Assembly (NCBI RefSeq): GCF_044465595.1
Contig: NZ_JBITLV010000001.1
Span: 62,001-126,000, forward strand
Direction: 5' to 3'
DNA: 64,000 nucleotides
Origin: Spongisporangium articulatum
Lineage (GTDB): Bacteria > Actinomycetota > Actinomycetes > Actinomycetales > Kineosporiaceae
Part shown: in pieces, positions 15,917 to 24,712 of the stretch
How the letters are laid out: each line of letters opens with the position of its first letter
Numbering within the stretch: position 1 is the first letter of the stretch
Made by a program: the position numbers and the translations under genes
Notes under the pieces: generated by a model
What the model was told of the DNA's origin: nothing
The model's input: only the letters and a program-made list of their open reading frames with translations
The model's database searches: none

Positions 15917-17020
15917 TCAGTTGGTGAGGGTGGTCGAACCGCACTGGGCGTACGTGGCCAGGCCGTAGGCCTGGATCGTCGCCGTCGCCTGGCAGACGTC
16001 GGAGCCGCCCCCGACGAAGGCCTCGGAGACCTTCGCGTCGCCCAGACGGCTGGTCTGGACCACGTTGTAGAGCTGACGGGTGCCCTGACCGAAGCTGGTC
16101 TGGAGCAGCACCGGGGAGGTGGCCTTGGCCGCGAGAGCGGTGTCGGTCCAGTCGATGGAGCCCAGCGTGGCCCGGCCCCGGATGTCGGAGATCTGGGAGC
16201 TCTGCTGCGCGATGTACTGCGAGACGGAGAACGGCACCAGCTGCTGGCTGTCGGTCAGGAACCGGCCGTCGTGCTCCTGGATCGGGGTGCCGGCGGCGTT
16301 GGTGTCGCGCACGCAGGTGCCCCAGCCACCGGTCGCGCCGATGGTGTCGCTGGTGATGCCCAGCATGGTCCGGAAGAAGTTGCGGGTGCCCGAACCCGAG
16401 GCCGGCAGCAGCGGCTTCGCGCCGCGGCAGCCCGCGGAACCGGCGGAGCCGGGGGTGCCGTTGGAGGTGTAGTAGGCCTTCAGCGCGGCCAGGGTGAGGC
16501 GGTGCTGGATGCCGCTGACGTTGGTGGTCGCGAAGCTCACCGAGTCGGTGGCGAACGGGATCAGCGTCAGGTTGCCGGCGCCCGGGTTCGGGGACGGCGA
16601 GATCGTGGCGGAGGAGGAGCGGGCGACGTCGACGCAGCCGGTCATGTTGGGCGAGGTCACGGGGGTGGTGGCGCCGCCTCCGTTGAACGCCGTCCCGGCG
16701 ATCGAGGCGGCGAGCGCGTTGACGCCCTCGCCGGAGCTGCGAGCCACCGTGAAGGTGCAGTTGGCGGCGTTCGCGGTGCGGGTGGTGACGGTGCGGCCCA
16801 CCGGGGTCGCCTTGTAGTTCGACAGCAGCGGGTTGCCCGCGCCGTTCACGACGACCTGGGACAGGCCCTCCATCACGTCCTGCGACGTGTCGGAACCGAC
16901 CATCACGAGCGTCGAGTCGCTGCCCTCGTTGGTGTCGGCCAGCGCGGAGTTCTGGGTCGCGAGCACGGCCAGCAGGCCGGTCGCCGCCGCCACGAGGGCG
17001 AGCGTCTTCTTTCTGGTCAC
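15917..17020 (-). CDS. PstS-like phosphate-binding-type protein, secreted
   Basis: Protein of 367 residues with a signal peptide (about 1-28, ending SALA). MVGSDTSQDVMEGL near residue 40 and RSSGEGVNAL near 95 resemble phosphate-contacting loops of PstS-type periplasmic binding proteins, and ASGSGTRNFFRTML lies near residue 207. It has six cysteines but no lipobox and no membrane anchor, unlike the other two PstS-like proteins upstream. The GTG at 17020 follows GGAAGGGAA. It stands between the transporter genes and the WxL-like gene and may be a shed or wall-held phosphate binder; its ligand is not proven. Confidence 0.72.
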   Translation of the reverse strand: MTRKKTLALVAAATGLLAVLATQNSALADTNEGSDSTLVMVGSDTSQDVMEGLSQVVVNGAGNPLLSNYKATPVGRTVTTRTANAANCTFTVARSSGEGVNALAASIAGTAFNGGGATTPVTSPNMTGCVDVARSSSATISPSPNPGAGNLTLIPFATDSVSFATTNVSGIQHRLTLAALKAYYTSNGTPGSAGSAGCRGAKPLLPASGSGTRNFFRTMLGITSDTIGATGGWGTCVRDTNAAGTPIQEHDGRFLTDSQQLVPFSVSQYIAQQSSQISDIRGRATLGSIDWTDTALAAKATSPVLLQTSFGQGTRQLYNVVQTSRLGDAKVSEAFVGGGSDVCQATATIQAYGLATYAQCGSTTLTN

Positions 17021-17048
17021 AGCGGAGTTCCCTTCCGGATGGTGCGGC

Positions 17049-17064
17049 CCCGGCTGATGCCGGG
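17049..17064 (-). repeat. Short GC hairpin between two PstS-like genes
   Basis: CCCGGC at 17049-17054 and GCCGGG at 17059-17064 form a 6-bp stem with a TGAT loop. It lies in the 64-base gap between the 857-residue protein gene and the next PstS-like gene. No T run follows, so mRNA processing or attenuation is as likely as termination. Confidence 0.35.
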
Positions 17065-17084
17065 ACCGGTGCTGCGACGCGGTG

Positions 17085-19658
17085 TTACGGTGAGTTTTGG
17101 CTCCCCACCGGAACGCCGCTGTCTTGCTCTTGCCTGGAGCCGGTGTGCAGTTGTTCTTCCGTGGAGCTGGCTGGCGCGGCGCCCTGTTGGCGAGGGCGTC
17201 GCGCCAGCCTCGGCAGCACGAGCCCCGCGATCAGGGCGCAGCTGCCGAGCGTGAGGGCGATCAACAGGCCGTAGCGCCCGAAGACCGCAGCCACCCCGGG
17301 GGTGTAGGAGGTGGGCACCGCTGACGCGGTCGCGACCGGCGTCGCGGGCGGGGTCGGGCTGGCGCTCGCCGACGGCGTGCTCGCGGGAGACGACGATCCG
17401 CCCGTCCCGCTGGTTTTCCCGCTCCCAGACGTGTTCGAGTCGTCCGTCGTGGCGGTCTTCTTCGGCCCCTTGCGGGCCTTGATCTCGGCCGCCGCGGCCA
17501 GCGCCTGGGCCTTCAGCTTCGCGGTCAGAGGCAGGTAGCCGGGCGGGAGTTCGCCGACCCCGGCCCCCTCCTTCTGCCCCGAGCCCACGGCGTACTTGAT
17601 GAAGGTCGCGTAGTCGTTCGCCGCCGCCTGGTCGAGGATGTTCGGGGCGGTGACACCGTACGTGACCTCGGTCAGCGGGTAGGCCCCCTTGCGGGTGGAC
17701 CCCGGGTTCGGCGCCAGGACGCCGGACACGCTCGAAGAGCCCATCGCGGCCAGGCCTTCCGACAGGCCCTTCGCATCGGGACCGACGAACCGGCCCGCCC
17801 CGTTCTGCAGCTTGGCCGGGATGATGCCGTAGCGGGCAGCGGTGGCCGTATCGGTCACCCCGAACAGGGCACGCAGGCCGTCGAGCTGAGGTGGCAGCTT
17901 CTTCCACGCCGGCGGGACGGCGAATACGTCCCAGCTGACCCGCGACAGGGCGTCCCCGCGGCCGACCGACCGGCCGGTGTCGTGGAAGTCCTGCGCGTAG
18001 GGGTGCCGATCGAGCGTGCACAGCGCCGGTGCGCCGGCGACAACCTTCTCGCACAGCGGGTCGAGCTTCGCGAAGTCCTCCCGAGGGACGTCGAGGCCCT
18101 GGTAGAAGGGGTTGACCCGCATTCCGTACTCGTCGGGGAGGCCGGCGACGAAGTCCACCGCCTTCTGGTCGCTCGTGATCCAGTTCCAGATCAGGGCGTT
18201 GGACCTGGAGAGGCCGATCGGCACCAGGGTCTCGATGGTGTCCCGGAAGCTCAGGTCCGCGAAGACCGGGTTCAGCTTGAGGAACTCGGGGTCCTTGGTG
18301 ATGTTGTCGGGGTTCTTCCCGAGGTACCTCGCCGTCGCGGACACATCCTGGACGTACGACTGGGTGAGCAGCTTCGCGGCCAACCGAGGCGTCAGCTTGA
18401 TGTCGCTGATCCGGCCGCCGTCAAGGTCTTTGACGGCCGCCGGGGCATCGACGGCACTACGCCGCTCGATCAGGAACGAGATCGAGATCCCCGAGACGGT
18501 CAGCGGTGCGTAGACGTAGCGCCGGTCGGACGGTGGTGGGCTCGTGGTCGGCCCGTTGAGCAGGGCCATGTCCGGAGACTCGCTGGCCAAGCCGCGCTCG
18601 ACGACGCTCTCGGCGATGGTCGCGTAGCTGAACACGGGCCCGTTGTCGGCGCACAGAGCCGGCTGCCAGCGCAGCACCGCCTCGGCGGACGTCTCGGCCC
18701 CGGCCACGGGGCGCTGCTTGGCCTCGATCGGGCAGACGGACGACGTCGCGGCGAACTTCAGCGGGACGACGATGCGCCGGGCCCAGTTGGTGGCGCTGAA
18801 GGGGGAGCTGTTCAGCCGGTGCGAACTCTGGTTCAGCACGGTGTCGAGCGGGGTGCCGTCGACCTCGGTGTCGCCGCGGGGGACGACGACCAGCCAGCAG
18901 TTGCGGGTCTTACCCTGCAGCGCCCCGTCGGTGATCCTGTCGCCGCAGCCGAGCCCGGATGCCTCGCGGAACGTCTGCACCTCGAAGCTCGCGTATCCCT
19001 TGCCGTCGCCCCGGGTGAGCGCGAAGGGGATCTCGTTGGTCGTGTACCGGTCGAAGTAGGAGTTCTCCGCCACCTCGGCCCCCGTCACGAGGTCGCCCTG
19101 GACGGGCTGGAACGGCTCCCACGTCCGGACCTGCAGCGGCCCGCCGTCGAGCCCCTTCTGATCGGGGTCGACGTAGAGGTCTTGGTCCAGGCGTCGCGAG
19201 GCCGCGTTGAACCCACCACGGGTGTCGGTGGCCACCTTGCCGCCGAACTGGCAGGTGGTCGGGTCCGGGGCCACGTCACCCCAGCACTGCATGAGCTGCA
19301 TGTAGTTGGCGGCGTAGTTCGGGAGGCCGACCGTGGGCGCGGCCCCCGACCAGGTGACGTCTACATTCTGGTTCACCAGGTTGGCGGTCTGGCTGACCGT
19401 GACCTTGATCCCGGCCACCGGACCGGTCCCCGCCACCGTGGTCGAGCTGTTCGACGGCGCGGCCGTCGCGGTGACCGCCACGGTCGAGTTCTCAACGCCG
19501 AGCGCGCCGGCCATCGACGTGCGCAGCCACGACACGGTAGGGGCCTGACCACCCGGGGTCGAGGCGATCACGAAGATGCCCAGCAGAGCGACCACGACGG
19601 CCAGCGCCACCTGCGGTCGCCGCACGACGGCACCCGAACGGGTCCGGAAGTCCTTCAT
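17085..19658 (-). CDS. Large membrane-anchored PstS-like protein
   Basis: Protein of 857 residues, more than twice the length of a normal PstS. It begins with a membrane/signal segment (about 17-35), has a large outer region containing PBP-like stretches (APLTVSGISISFLIERR, LTEVTYGVTAPNI), a Ser/Thr/Pro linker (about 735-785) and a C-terminal membrane segment (about 795-816) with a basic cytoplasmic tail. It is probably an extracellular solute-binding protein of the phosphate family tethered at the C-terminus. The ATG overlaps the pstS stop by ATGA. A longer frame reading through from upstream is an artefact of joined frames. The ligand is uncertain. Confidence 0.72.
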   Translation of the reverse strand: MKDFRTRSGAVVRRPQVALAVVVALLGIFVIASTPGGQAPTVSWLRTSMAGALGVENSTVAVTATAAPSNSSTTVAGTGPVAGIKVTVSQTANLVNQNVDVTWSGAAPTVGLPNYAANYMQLMQCWGDVAPDPTTCQFGGKVATDTRGGFNAASRRLDQDLYVDPDQKGLDGGPLQVRTWEPFQPVQGDLVTGAEVAENSYFDRYTTNEIPFALTRGDGKGYASFEVQTFREASGLGCGDRITDGALQGKTRNCWLVVVPRGDTEVDGTPLDTVLNQSSHRLNSSPFSATNWARRIVVPLKFAATSSVCPIEAKQRPVAGAETSAEAVLRWQPALCADNGPVFSYATIAESVVERGLASESPDMALLNGPTTSPPPSDRRYVYAPLTVSGISISFLIERRSAVDAPAAVKDLDGGRISDIKLTPRLAAKLLTQSYVQDVSATARYLGKNPDNITKDPEFLKLNPVFADLSFRDTIETLVPIGLSRSNALIWNWITSDQKAVDFVAGLPDEYGMRVNPFYQGLDVPREDFAKLDPLCEKVVAGAPALCTLDRHPYAQDFHDTGRSVGRGDALSRVSWDVFAVPPAWKKLPPQLDGLRALFGVTDTATAARYGIIPAKLQNGAGRFVGPDAKGLSEGLAAMGSSSVSGVLAPNPGSTRKGAYPLTEVTYGVTAPNILDQAAANDYATFIKYAVGSGQKEGAGVGELPPGYLPLTAKLKAQALAAAAEIKARKGPKKTATTDDSNTSGSGKTSGTGGSSSPASTPSASASPTPPATPVATASAVPTSYTPGVAAVFGRYGLLIALTLGSCALIAGLVLPRLARRPRQQGAAPASSTEEQLHTGSRQEQDSGVPVGSQNSP

Positions 19659-21247
19659 GAGGAACGCCTTCCGCCCAGCGCCCGGGTCAGCAGCGGCGGC
19701 CCGAAGGCGACCCCGACCAGGGCGAAGGCGGCCAGCCCGATCAGCGCAAAGCGCACCGGTGAGTCCGCGTAGCCGGTCGGGCTCTGCACGGCGAGGGCGT
19801 TCACGTCGGTGCTGCCGGACGTGAGGGAACCGTCGATGGGCAGTCCGGTGTCCGGGTCGATGGCCGCGCCCGTCCCCGCGCCGGTACCCGCGCCGGTGGT
19901 GGCGTTCGGCGTGGTCCCACCCGAGCCGTTGCCGGAGCCGTTGCCGGAGCCGTTGCCGGAGCCGCCGCCCGACGTGGCGGTCTTCCCGTCCGCGCCGCAC
20001 TGGGTCGAACCCTTCTTGTCGCAGGCCGGCGGATAGGGGGCGGTCCTGGCCAGCGTGTTCGTGCCGTCGGAGGAGAACGTCGGGTTGTTGCACTTCTTGA
20101 TGTCGATGTTCTGGTCGGTCCGGCCGGGGATCTTGTCCACCTGGGTCAGCCCGGCCTTGACCAGGTTGATCGGCAGCGGCGAGTAGCCGAGTTTCGGCGC
20201 CTGTTGCTGGCCTTCGCACAGGAAGTAGTAGGCGAAGGCGCCCAGCGTCTTGCCCTTGGCCTCGGTGAACGACCCCTCGGCCTTGGTCGGAATGATCATG
20301 TAGCTGTAGCTGGACAGCGGGTAGGTCCGGCGGTCGCCGTTGCCGTAGACGCCGTCGAGGTTCTGCGTCAGGTCGGAGTTGATCGTCGCCTTCAGCAGGC
20401 CTACGGCCACGTTGCTGGCCGTCGGCAACGTGTAGTAGCCGGAATCGTTGAGCAGCTTGGCAACCGGGAAGTTCTGGTTCAGCGGGTAGGAGTACTCGAC
20501 ATACGTGATGGAACCGACGCTGCTCTTCTGCGCCACGTACCCCGAGACGCCCAGCGAACCGTTCTGCGCGGTGAACCCGGACCCGGGCACCACGGGATAG
20601 TTGGACGTCTCACCGCACGGGTTGGACTTGCGACCCGCCTTCTTGCAGTAGGCGTTCCACAGCGACGGGTACCGCTTGCTCATCCAGAGGCTGAACTGGG
20701 CCGTGGTCCCCGAGCCGTCGGAACGCACGACCGGGACGACCTGCAGCGCGGGCAACGACAGGCCAGGGTTGTCGGCCTTGATCGCCGGATCGTCCCACTT
20801 CTTGATGACCCCGGTGAACATCTTCGTCACCGTCTCCCCCGAGAGCCGGAGGTTCTCGACCCGCTTCCCGCCCGCCACGAGGTTGTACATGAACGAGGTG
20901 CCACCGGCGACGATCGGCATGTACGCGAACTTGCGCGCCGGCGGGCTGTCCACGACGCCGTTGTCGGAGCGGCCGTAGGGAATCTCGGAGACACCGAAAT
21001 CGACTGTGCCGTTGCCGAACTGATTACGACCGTCCGAGGAACCGCTGGCCTGGAAGTTCACCTTCATGCCGAACTGCGCGACGTTCGCGCGCCAGGCGTC
21101 GATGGCGTTCGAGGACCAGGTGGAACCCGCTCCGCTGATCGGCACGTAGGTGGTGGCCGCCTCGGCGGGCGTCACGAACACCAGGGCCGCGACGGCGGCC
21201 AGGAGAGGCAGGACGAGCGCGCGACGGAGGCGGGCGCGGCGGTTCAT
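19655..21247 (-). CDS. pstS: Phosphate-binding protein PstS, C-terminally membrane-anchored
   Basis: Protein of 530 residues that captures phosphate outside the membrane and hands it to PstCA. After the signal peptide (about 1-30) the phosphate-binding loops are clear: GAGSTWSSNAIDAW, QASGSSDGRNQFG and VRSDGSGTTAQFS. Residues to about 375 form the PstS domain. A Gly/Ser/Asn-rich linker and a C-terminal membrane segment (about 500-520) then replace the usual lipid anchor; there is no lipobox. Overlaps of ATGA join it to pstA upstream and to the large PstS-like gene downstream. Normal PstS is about 350-380 residues, so the linker and anchor are additions. Confidence 0.9.
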   Translation of the reverse strand: MNRRARLRRALVLPLLAAVAALVFVTPAEAATTYVPISGAGSTWSSNAIDAWRANVAQFGMKVNFQASGSSDGRNQFGNGTVDFGVSEIPYGRSDNGVVDSPPARKFAYMPIVAGGTSFMYNLVAGGKRVENLRLSGETVTKMFTGVIKKWDDPAIKADNPGLSLPALQVVPVVRSDGSGTTAQFSLWMSKRYPSLWNAYCKKAGRKSNPCGETSNYPVVPGSGFTAQNGSLGVSGYVAQKSSVGSITYVEYSYPLNQNFPVAKLLNDSGYYTLPTASNVAVGLLKATINSDLTQNLDGVYGNGDRRTYPLSSYSYMIIPTKAEGSFTEAKGKTLGAFAYYFLCEGQQQAPKLGYSPLPINLVKAGLTQVDKIPGRTDQNIDIKKCNNPTFSSDGTNTLARTAPYPPACDKKGSTQCGADGKTATSGGGSGNGSGNGSGNGSGGTTPNATTGAGTGAGTGAAIDPDTGLPIDGSLTSGSTDVNALAVQSPTGYADSPVRFALIGLAAFALVGVAFGPPLLTRALGGRRSS

Positions 21248-22428
21248 CGGGGGGCTCCAGGGGCAGCGTGGGAACGGGAGGCGATCCGGTAGGCGTCGTC
21301 GAGCGACTGCTCCGCGCGCCGAGCGGACTGGCGCGGGCTGAGGACGCCCGGGCCGCGTCCACCCAGCCAGCGGGCGACGATGAACAGCACCAGGACGATG
21401 ACCATCAGCGTGGCCGCGGACCCGAATCCGCGGGCGATCAGGCCGGGTTGGGGAAAGCTGCGCAACGTGTAGGCGGCCAGCGGCAGCGACGTCATCGGCC
21501 CCGAGAAGGGGTTGAAGTTGTAGGACGTCGCGTAGCCGGCGGTCAGCAGCACCGGCGAGGTCTCCCCGATGCCGCGGGCGGTGCCGAGGATGACCGCGGT
21601 GGCCAGGCCCGAGCGCGCGGTCGGCAGCGTGACGTGCCAGACCGTTCGCCAGCGGTCGGCCCCCAGGGCCAGTGAGGCCTCGGTAAGCGACCCCGGCACC
21701 AGGCGCAACACCACGTCGGCGGCTCGGATGATGATCGAGAACATCATCACGCTGAGCGCGAGAGCCGCCGCGAAGCCCGACTTCTCGACATGCAGCATCA
21801 GGATGAAGACGGTGTAGACGAACAGGCCCGCGACGATGGAGGGCAGGGCGGTCATCGCCTCGACCACCGTGCGCACCGTCCGGGCGAACGGGCCGGGGAA
21901 CTCGGCCAGGAACACCGCGCAGGTGAGACCGAGCGGCACCGTGATCGCCAGCGACAGCGAGATCATGATCAGCGTGCCCACGATGGCGTGGCCGATGCCG
22001 CCCAGCGACAGGGGGTCCAGCGGACCGGTGGTGCTCAGGTCCTTGACGAAGAAGTTCCAGTGCACCATGGCGGTCGCTCCGCGACTGATCACGTAGGCGA
22101 TCACGAAGACCAGCACGGTCAGCAGCAGCAGAGCGAGGCTGTGCACGACGACCGACGCAACCCGGTCGCGGACGGCCTGGCCGTCCTCGTCGAGCGAGAC
22201 CAGCAGGCCGTAGATGACGACGAACAGGACCCAACCGACCGCCAGGGCGCCGACCTTGCCGTTGAAGGGCGCGATCTGGGTGAACAGCAGCCACGTGAGG
22301 CCGGCGGCCGAGAAGAACGCCCCCACGAGGGCGAGGACATCGGACTCCCGATACCGCGCGAGGACCCGCTTCGGACGCTCTTCCATGCTGAGAGGCGCCA
22401 CCTGCAGCGGCGTTTCGGTGGTGCTCAT
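21244..22428 (-). CDS. pstA: Phosphate ABC transporter permease PstA
   Basis: Protein of 394 residues, an integral membrane subunit of the Pst importer. The permease coupling loop (EASLALGADRWRTVWHV followed by TLPTARSGL) and the run GTARGIGETSPVLLTAG are typical of PstA. About eight hydrophobic segments can be counted, including two N-terminal ones before the usual six-helix core. It starts 4 bases after pstC and overlaps pstS by ATGA. The N-terminal extension of about 100 residues with extra helices is common in actinobacterial PstA. Confidence 0.92.
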   Translation of the reverse strand: MSTTETPLQVAPLSMEERPKRVLARYRESDVLALVGAFFSAAGLTWLLFTQIAPFNGKVGALAVGWVLFVVIYGLLVSLDEDGQAVRDRVASVVVHSLALLLLTVLVFVIAYVISRGATAMVHWNFFVKDLSTTGPLDPLSLGGIGHAIVGTLIMISLSLAITVPLGLTCAVFLAEFPGPFARTVRTVVEAMTALPSIVAGLFVYTVFILMLHVEKSGFAAALALSVMMFSIIIRAADVVLRLVPGSLTEASLALGADRWRTVWHVTLPTARSGLATAVILGTARGIGETSPVLLTAGYATSYNFNPFSGPMTSLPLAAYTLRSFPQPGLIARGFGSAATLMVIVLVLFIVARWLGGRGPGVLSPRQSARRAEQSLDDAYRIASRSHAAPGAPR

Positions 22429-22432
22429 GACC

Positions 22433-23476
22433 TCAGGCCTCGCTCGCTGCGCCGGATCGACTGCGGCTCACGAACGTGGCCGCCAGGAAGTTGACCGCCA
22501 TGGTCATCAGGAAGAGGACGAAACCCGCTGCGAACAGCGCGGATATCGCGAAGGGGCTGGCCGTCCCGTACTGCAGGGCGATCAGGGACGAGACCGAGAT
22601 CCCGCCCTTGTAGAGGACGTGGGGCTGGATCACGAAGACGGGCGAGATGATCATCGCCACGGTGATGGTCTCGCCGAGCGCCCGGCCGAGACCGAGCATG
22701 GTGCCGCCGATGATGGCCCCACGACCGTAGGGCAGGACGACCGAGCGGATCATGCCCCAGCGCGTGGCGCCCAAGGCCAGAGCCCCCTCGCGTTCACCGA
22801 CCGGAGCCTGGGCGAAGGCCTCTCGCATGATGGAGCAGGCGATCGGCGTGACCATCATGCCGACGACCATGGCCGCCATGAACGTCGACGACTTGAGGTC
22901 GGTCAACGTCCGCAGCGGGTCGTGCGGGTCCTCCCGCGCGGGCACGTCGAACAGAGGGATCCAGCGGAAGTAGGTGGTGAACCAGTCCAGCGCGCTGACG
23001 GCGTGCTCCTGCAGGAAGAACACACCCCAGAGCCCGAAGACGACGCTGGGCACCGCGGCCATCAGGTCGACGGCGCTGATGAAGGTCCGCTTGAGGCGGG
23101 CCGGCGCGTACTCCGAGATGTAGAGCGCGGTGGCCAGCGCCAGGGGCAGAGCCATGCAGATCGCGAGCAGGCCGATCAGGATCGTGCCGACGAGGATGCC
23201 GGCCACCCCGAAGTTGCCGGAGTCGGGCTCCCACGCCTGAACCGTGAAGAAGCGGAATCCGGCATCGGACAAGGCCAGCCAGGCCCGACCGGCCAGGAAG
23301 ACCCCGACCAGGCCCATGATCCCGAGCACCACGGCCCCGCTGAGGCGGGCCACCCAGGCGAAGATCTGGTCGGCCACCGAGAGCCGGCCGTACGGGCGCC
23401 AGCCGGGCCCGGAGTCGCCGGCCTCGCCGGATTCGGGGGGAGTCACGACCACGGTGTCCCCGATGTCGATCGTCAT
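22433..23476 (-). CDS. pstC: Phosphate ABC transporter permease PstC
   Basis: Protein of 347 residues, the partner permease of PstA. It shows the EGALALGATRWGMIRSV coupling loop and the GLGRALGETITVAMII segment, with about six to seven membrane helices. The start chosen is the ATG at 23476-23474, whose A is also the last base of the preceding TGA (TGATG overlap); this gives translational coupling to the DUF1508-like gene. A longer frame upstream is out-of-frame shadow sequence inside that gene. Confidence 0.92.
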   Translation of the reverse strand: MTIDIGDTVVVTPPESGEAGDSGPGWRPYGRLSVADQIFAWVARLSGAVVLGIMGLVGVFLAGRAWLALSDAGFRFFTVQAWEPDSGNFGVAGILVGTILIGLLAICMALPLALATALYISEYAPARLKRTFISAVDLMAAVPSVVFGLWGVFFLQEHAVSALDWFTTYFRWIPLFDVPAREDPHDPLRTLTDLKSSTFMAAMVVGMMVTPIACSIMREAFAQAPVGEREGALALGATRWGMIRSVVLPYGRGAIIGGTMLGLGRALGETITVAMIISPVFVIQPHVLYKGGISVSSLIALQYGTASPFAISALFAAGFVLFLMTMAVNFLAATFVSRSRSGAASEA

Positions 23477-23982
23477 CAGGCGACCCCCCGGGCGCCGACC
23501 GGCATCATGCGCAGGCCGCGCGCGGATCTTCGCCCCGGCCCCGGCGTGGTACAGCGCCCGTCGGGGCACTCGGCCTCCAGGCCGTCGAGGCCGTCCGCGG
23601 TGGCCAACGTCGCGGCGAACATGCCCAGGCTGTATCGACATTCGCGCTGACGCTGGTACCCACGCGCCGCCACCGCGAAGGTGGAGCCGCCGAGGTCGGC
23701 CCGCCACCACCACTGGCGGTCCTGGCCGATGACGACGCTCGGCCGCAGGTCGGCGACGTCACGGCGAGCGACCTGGATCGCCTCGAGGCAGGCCTGCGGG
23801 GAGACGTAGACCAGCGACCCGCGACCGAGCTCGCGGTTGTTGGTGCCGAGAAGCCGCCAGCTGTACCAGCACTCGCCGTTGACGCCGTCGCGGCGGACCG
23901 CGTCGTCGGCGTTCGGCCAGACCGGGCGCGGGGCACCACGGTCCCAGATTCCGTGCAGGAGCAGGAATCGAGGCTGAGACAT
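23476..23982 (-). CDS. DUF1508/YegP-like protein, first gene of the Pst block
   Basis: Protein of 168 residues without signal or membrane segment. Two similar halves can be seen, each with an aromatic strand and a later Tyr/Val turn: WYSWRLLGTNNRELGRGSLV at about 38-57 and QWWWRADLGGSTFAVAARGY at about 89-108. This is the duplicated pattern of the DUF1508 (YegP/UPF0339) family, whose function is poorly known. The start at 23982 has a strong AAGGAG site. It leads the operon and is coupled to pstC, which is unusual company for this family. Confidence 0.65.
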   Translation of the reverse strand: MSQPRFLLLHGIWDRGAPRPVWPNADDAVRRDGVNGECWYSWRLLGTNNRELGRGSLVYVSPQACLEAIQVARRDVADLRPSVVIGQDRQWWWRADLGGSTFAVAARGYQRQRECRYSLGMFAATLATADGLDGLEAECPDGRCTTPGPGRRSARGLRMMPVGARGVA

Positions 23983-24374
23983 ACCTGCTCCTTCTGAGGG
24001 CGCGCGTCGCATCGCCGGGGCTGAGGGGGACCTTGGTGTTTCCTGAGGAACGTGCGGAGCCGGGATGATCGTGTTGAGGACTGGCCAATCGGCGGGCAAC
24101 CGTCATGAAACGCCGGACATGACCGACGTAAACGGGACCTACCGATCTCGACATTCGGCATGAATCAGACAGTGCACGACGCGGTGTCGACGTCGCCGAA
24201 TCCGGTCAGAAGTGGCTCAACCCCAGGTCAGGGGCCCAATGGGGCAGGGACCCCGGCATGCCGCTCCTGTCGCGCTCGGTGCGGACTGTCGCGAGCACCC
24301 GTTGCGCACGTACGCCCACTCGAGTGACCCTGAGCAGACGCAGCGGGCAGGTTCTCAAAGAGGAGGCGCCGGCC
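23983..24374. other. Intergenic promoter region upstream of the Pst block
   Basis: A gap of 392 bases between the divergent DUF1508-like gene and a small membrane protein gene. No coding sequence is supported here. It holds the candidate PHO box (24090-24133). An AGAGGAGG ribosome binding site for the plus-strand gene lies at its right end. Confidence 0.7.
24090..24133 (-). promoter_or_regulatory. Candidate PHO box (four 11-bp units) for the Pst operon
   Basis: On the minus strand four consecutive 11-base units can be read: GTTTACGTCGG, TCATGTCCGGC, GTTTCATGACG and GTTGCCCGCCG. PhoP of Streptomyces binds 11-base direct repeats with a GTTCACC-like core. Three of the four units start with GTT and keep the phase. 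The site lies about 110 bases upstream of the first gene. No phoPR genes are in the window, so the link to phosphate control is inferred. Confidence 0.5.
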
Positions 24375-24614
24375 ATGACTCTCGCTCACGCACTGAAACA
24401 AGTTCTAGTGAGCCTCTCGGCGTTCGTCCTCACCGGCCTGGTCTGCGCGTCGTTCTGCTGGACGTGCGGCTACGCCTTCGAGCACCGGCGTCAGCTGACG
24501 GGCTGGATCCCGCGGCCCGCACGCCGCGACCCGGTCGCGCGCGAGGCCGCCCGCGGCGTCCGGGAGATCGAGCGCTACCTGGCCCTCATGCCCCAGCCGC
24601 GCCGGCGGTACTGA
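24375..24614 (+). CDS. Small membrane protein, unknown function
   Basis: Protein of 79 residues with one hydrophobic segment (about 10-33), two cysteines within it (CASFCWTC, three in all), and a basic tail rich in Arg. The ATG at 24375 is preceded by AGAGGAGG at good spacing; the longer frame from 24258 lacks such a site. It has no recognisable family and stands alone between the Pst block and an operator-rich promoter. Confidence 0.55.
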   Translation: MTLAHALKQVLVSLSAFVLTGLVCASFCWTCGYAFEHRRQLTGWIPRPARRDPVAREAARGVREIERYLALMPQPRRRY

Positions 24615-24660
24615 CCCTCCACGCCCACCCCGGCCCCCGTGTCGGTCAGATCACATACAC

Positions 24661-24705
24661 ATTCGTATCGAATACATTGACGTATCGAATACAGATTCGT
24701 ATCGT
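24661..24705 (+). promoter_or_regulatory. Operator-dense promoter of a leaderless small-membrane-protein operon
   Basis: CGTATCGAATACA is repeated at 24664-24676 and 24681-24693, and ATTCGTATCG at 24661-24670 and 24695-24704. Within these are dyads: TTCG-TAT-CGAA (24662-24672) and CGAAT-ACAG-ATTCG (24686-24699). A -35 TTGACG (24677-24682) and a -10 TATCGT (24700-24705), 17 bases apart, overlap the repeats. The -10 is 7 bases from the ATG at 24713, so the mRNA is probably leaderless and strongly repressible. The AT-rich sequence stands out from its surroundings. Confidence 0.65.
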
Positions 24706-24712
24706 CTCTGCC

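Noticed and set aside
19655..22294. Minus-strand frame of 879 codons and a similar joined frame at 17085-20219
   Set aside because: Both contain Arg/Gly/Pro-rich shadow sequence ahead of the real PstS (ATG 21247) and large PstS-like (ATG 19658) starts, which overlap the preceding stops by ATGA.
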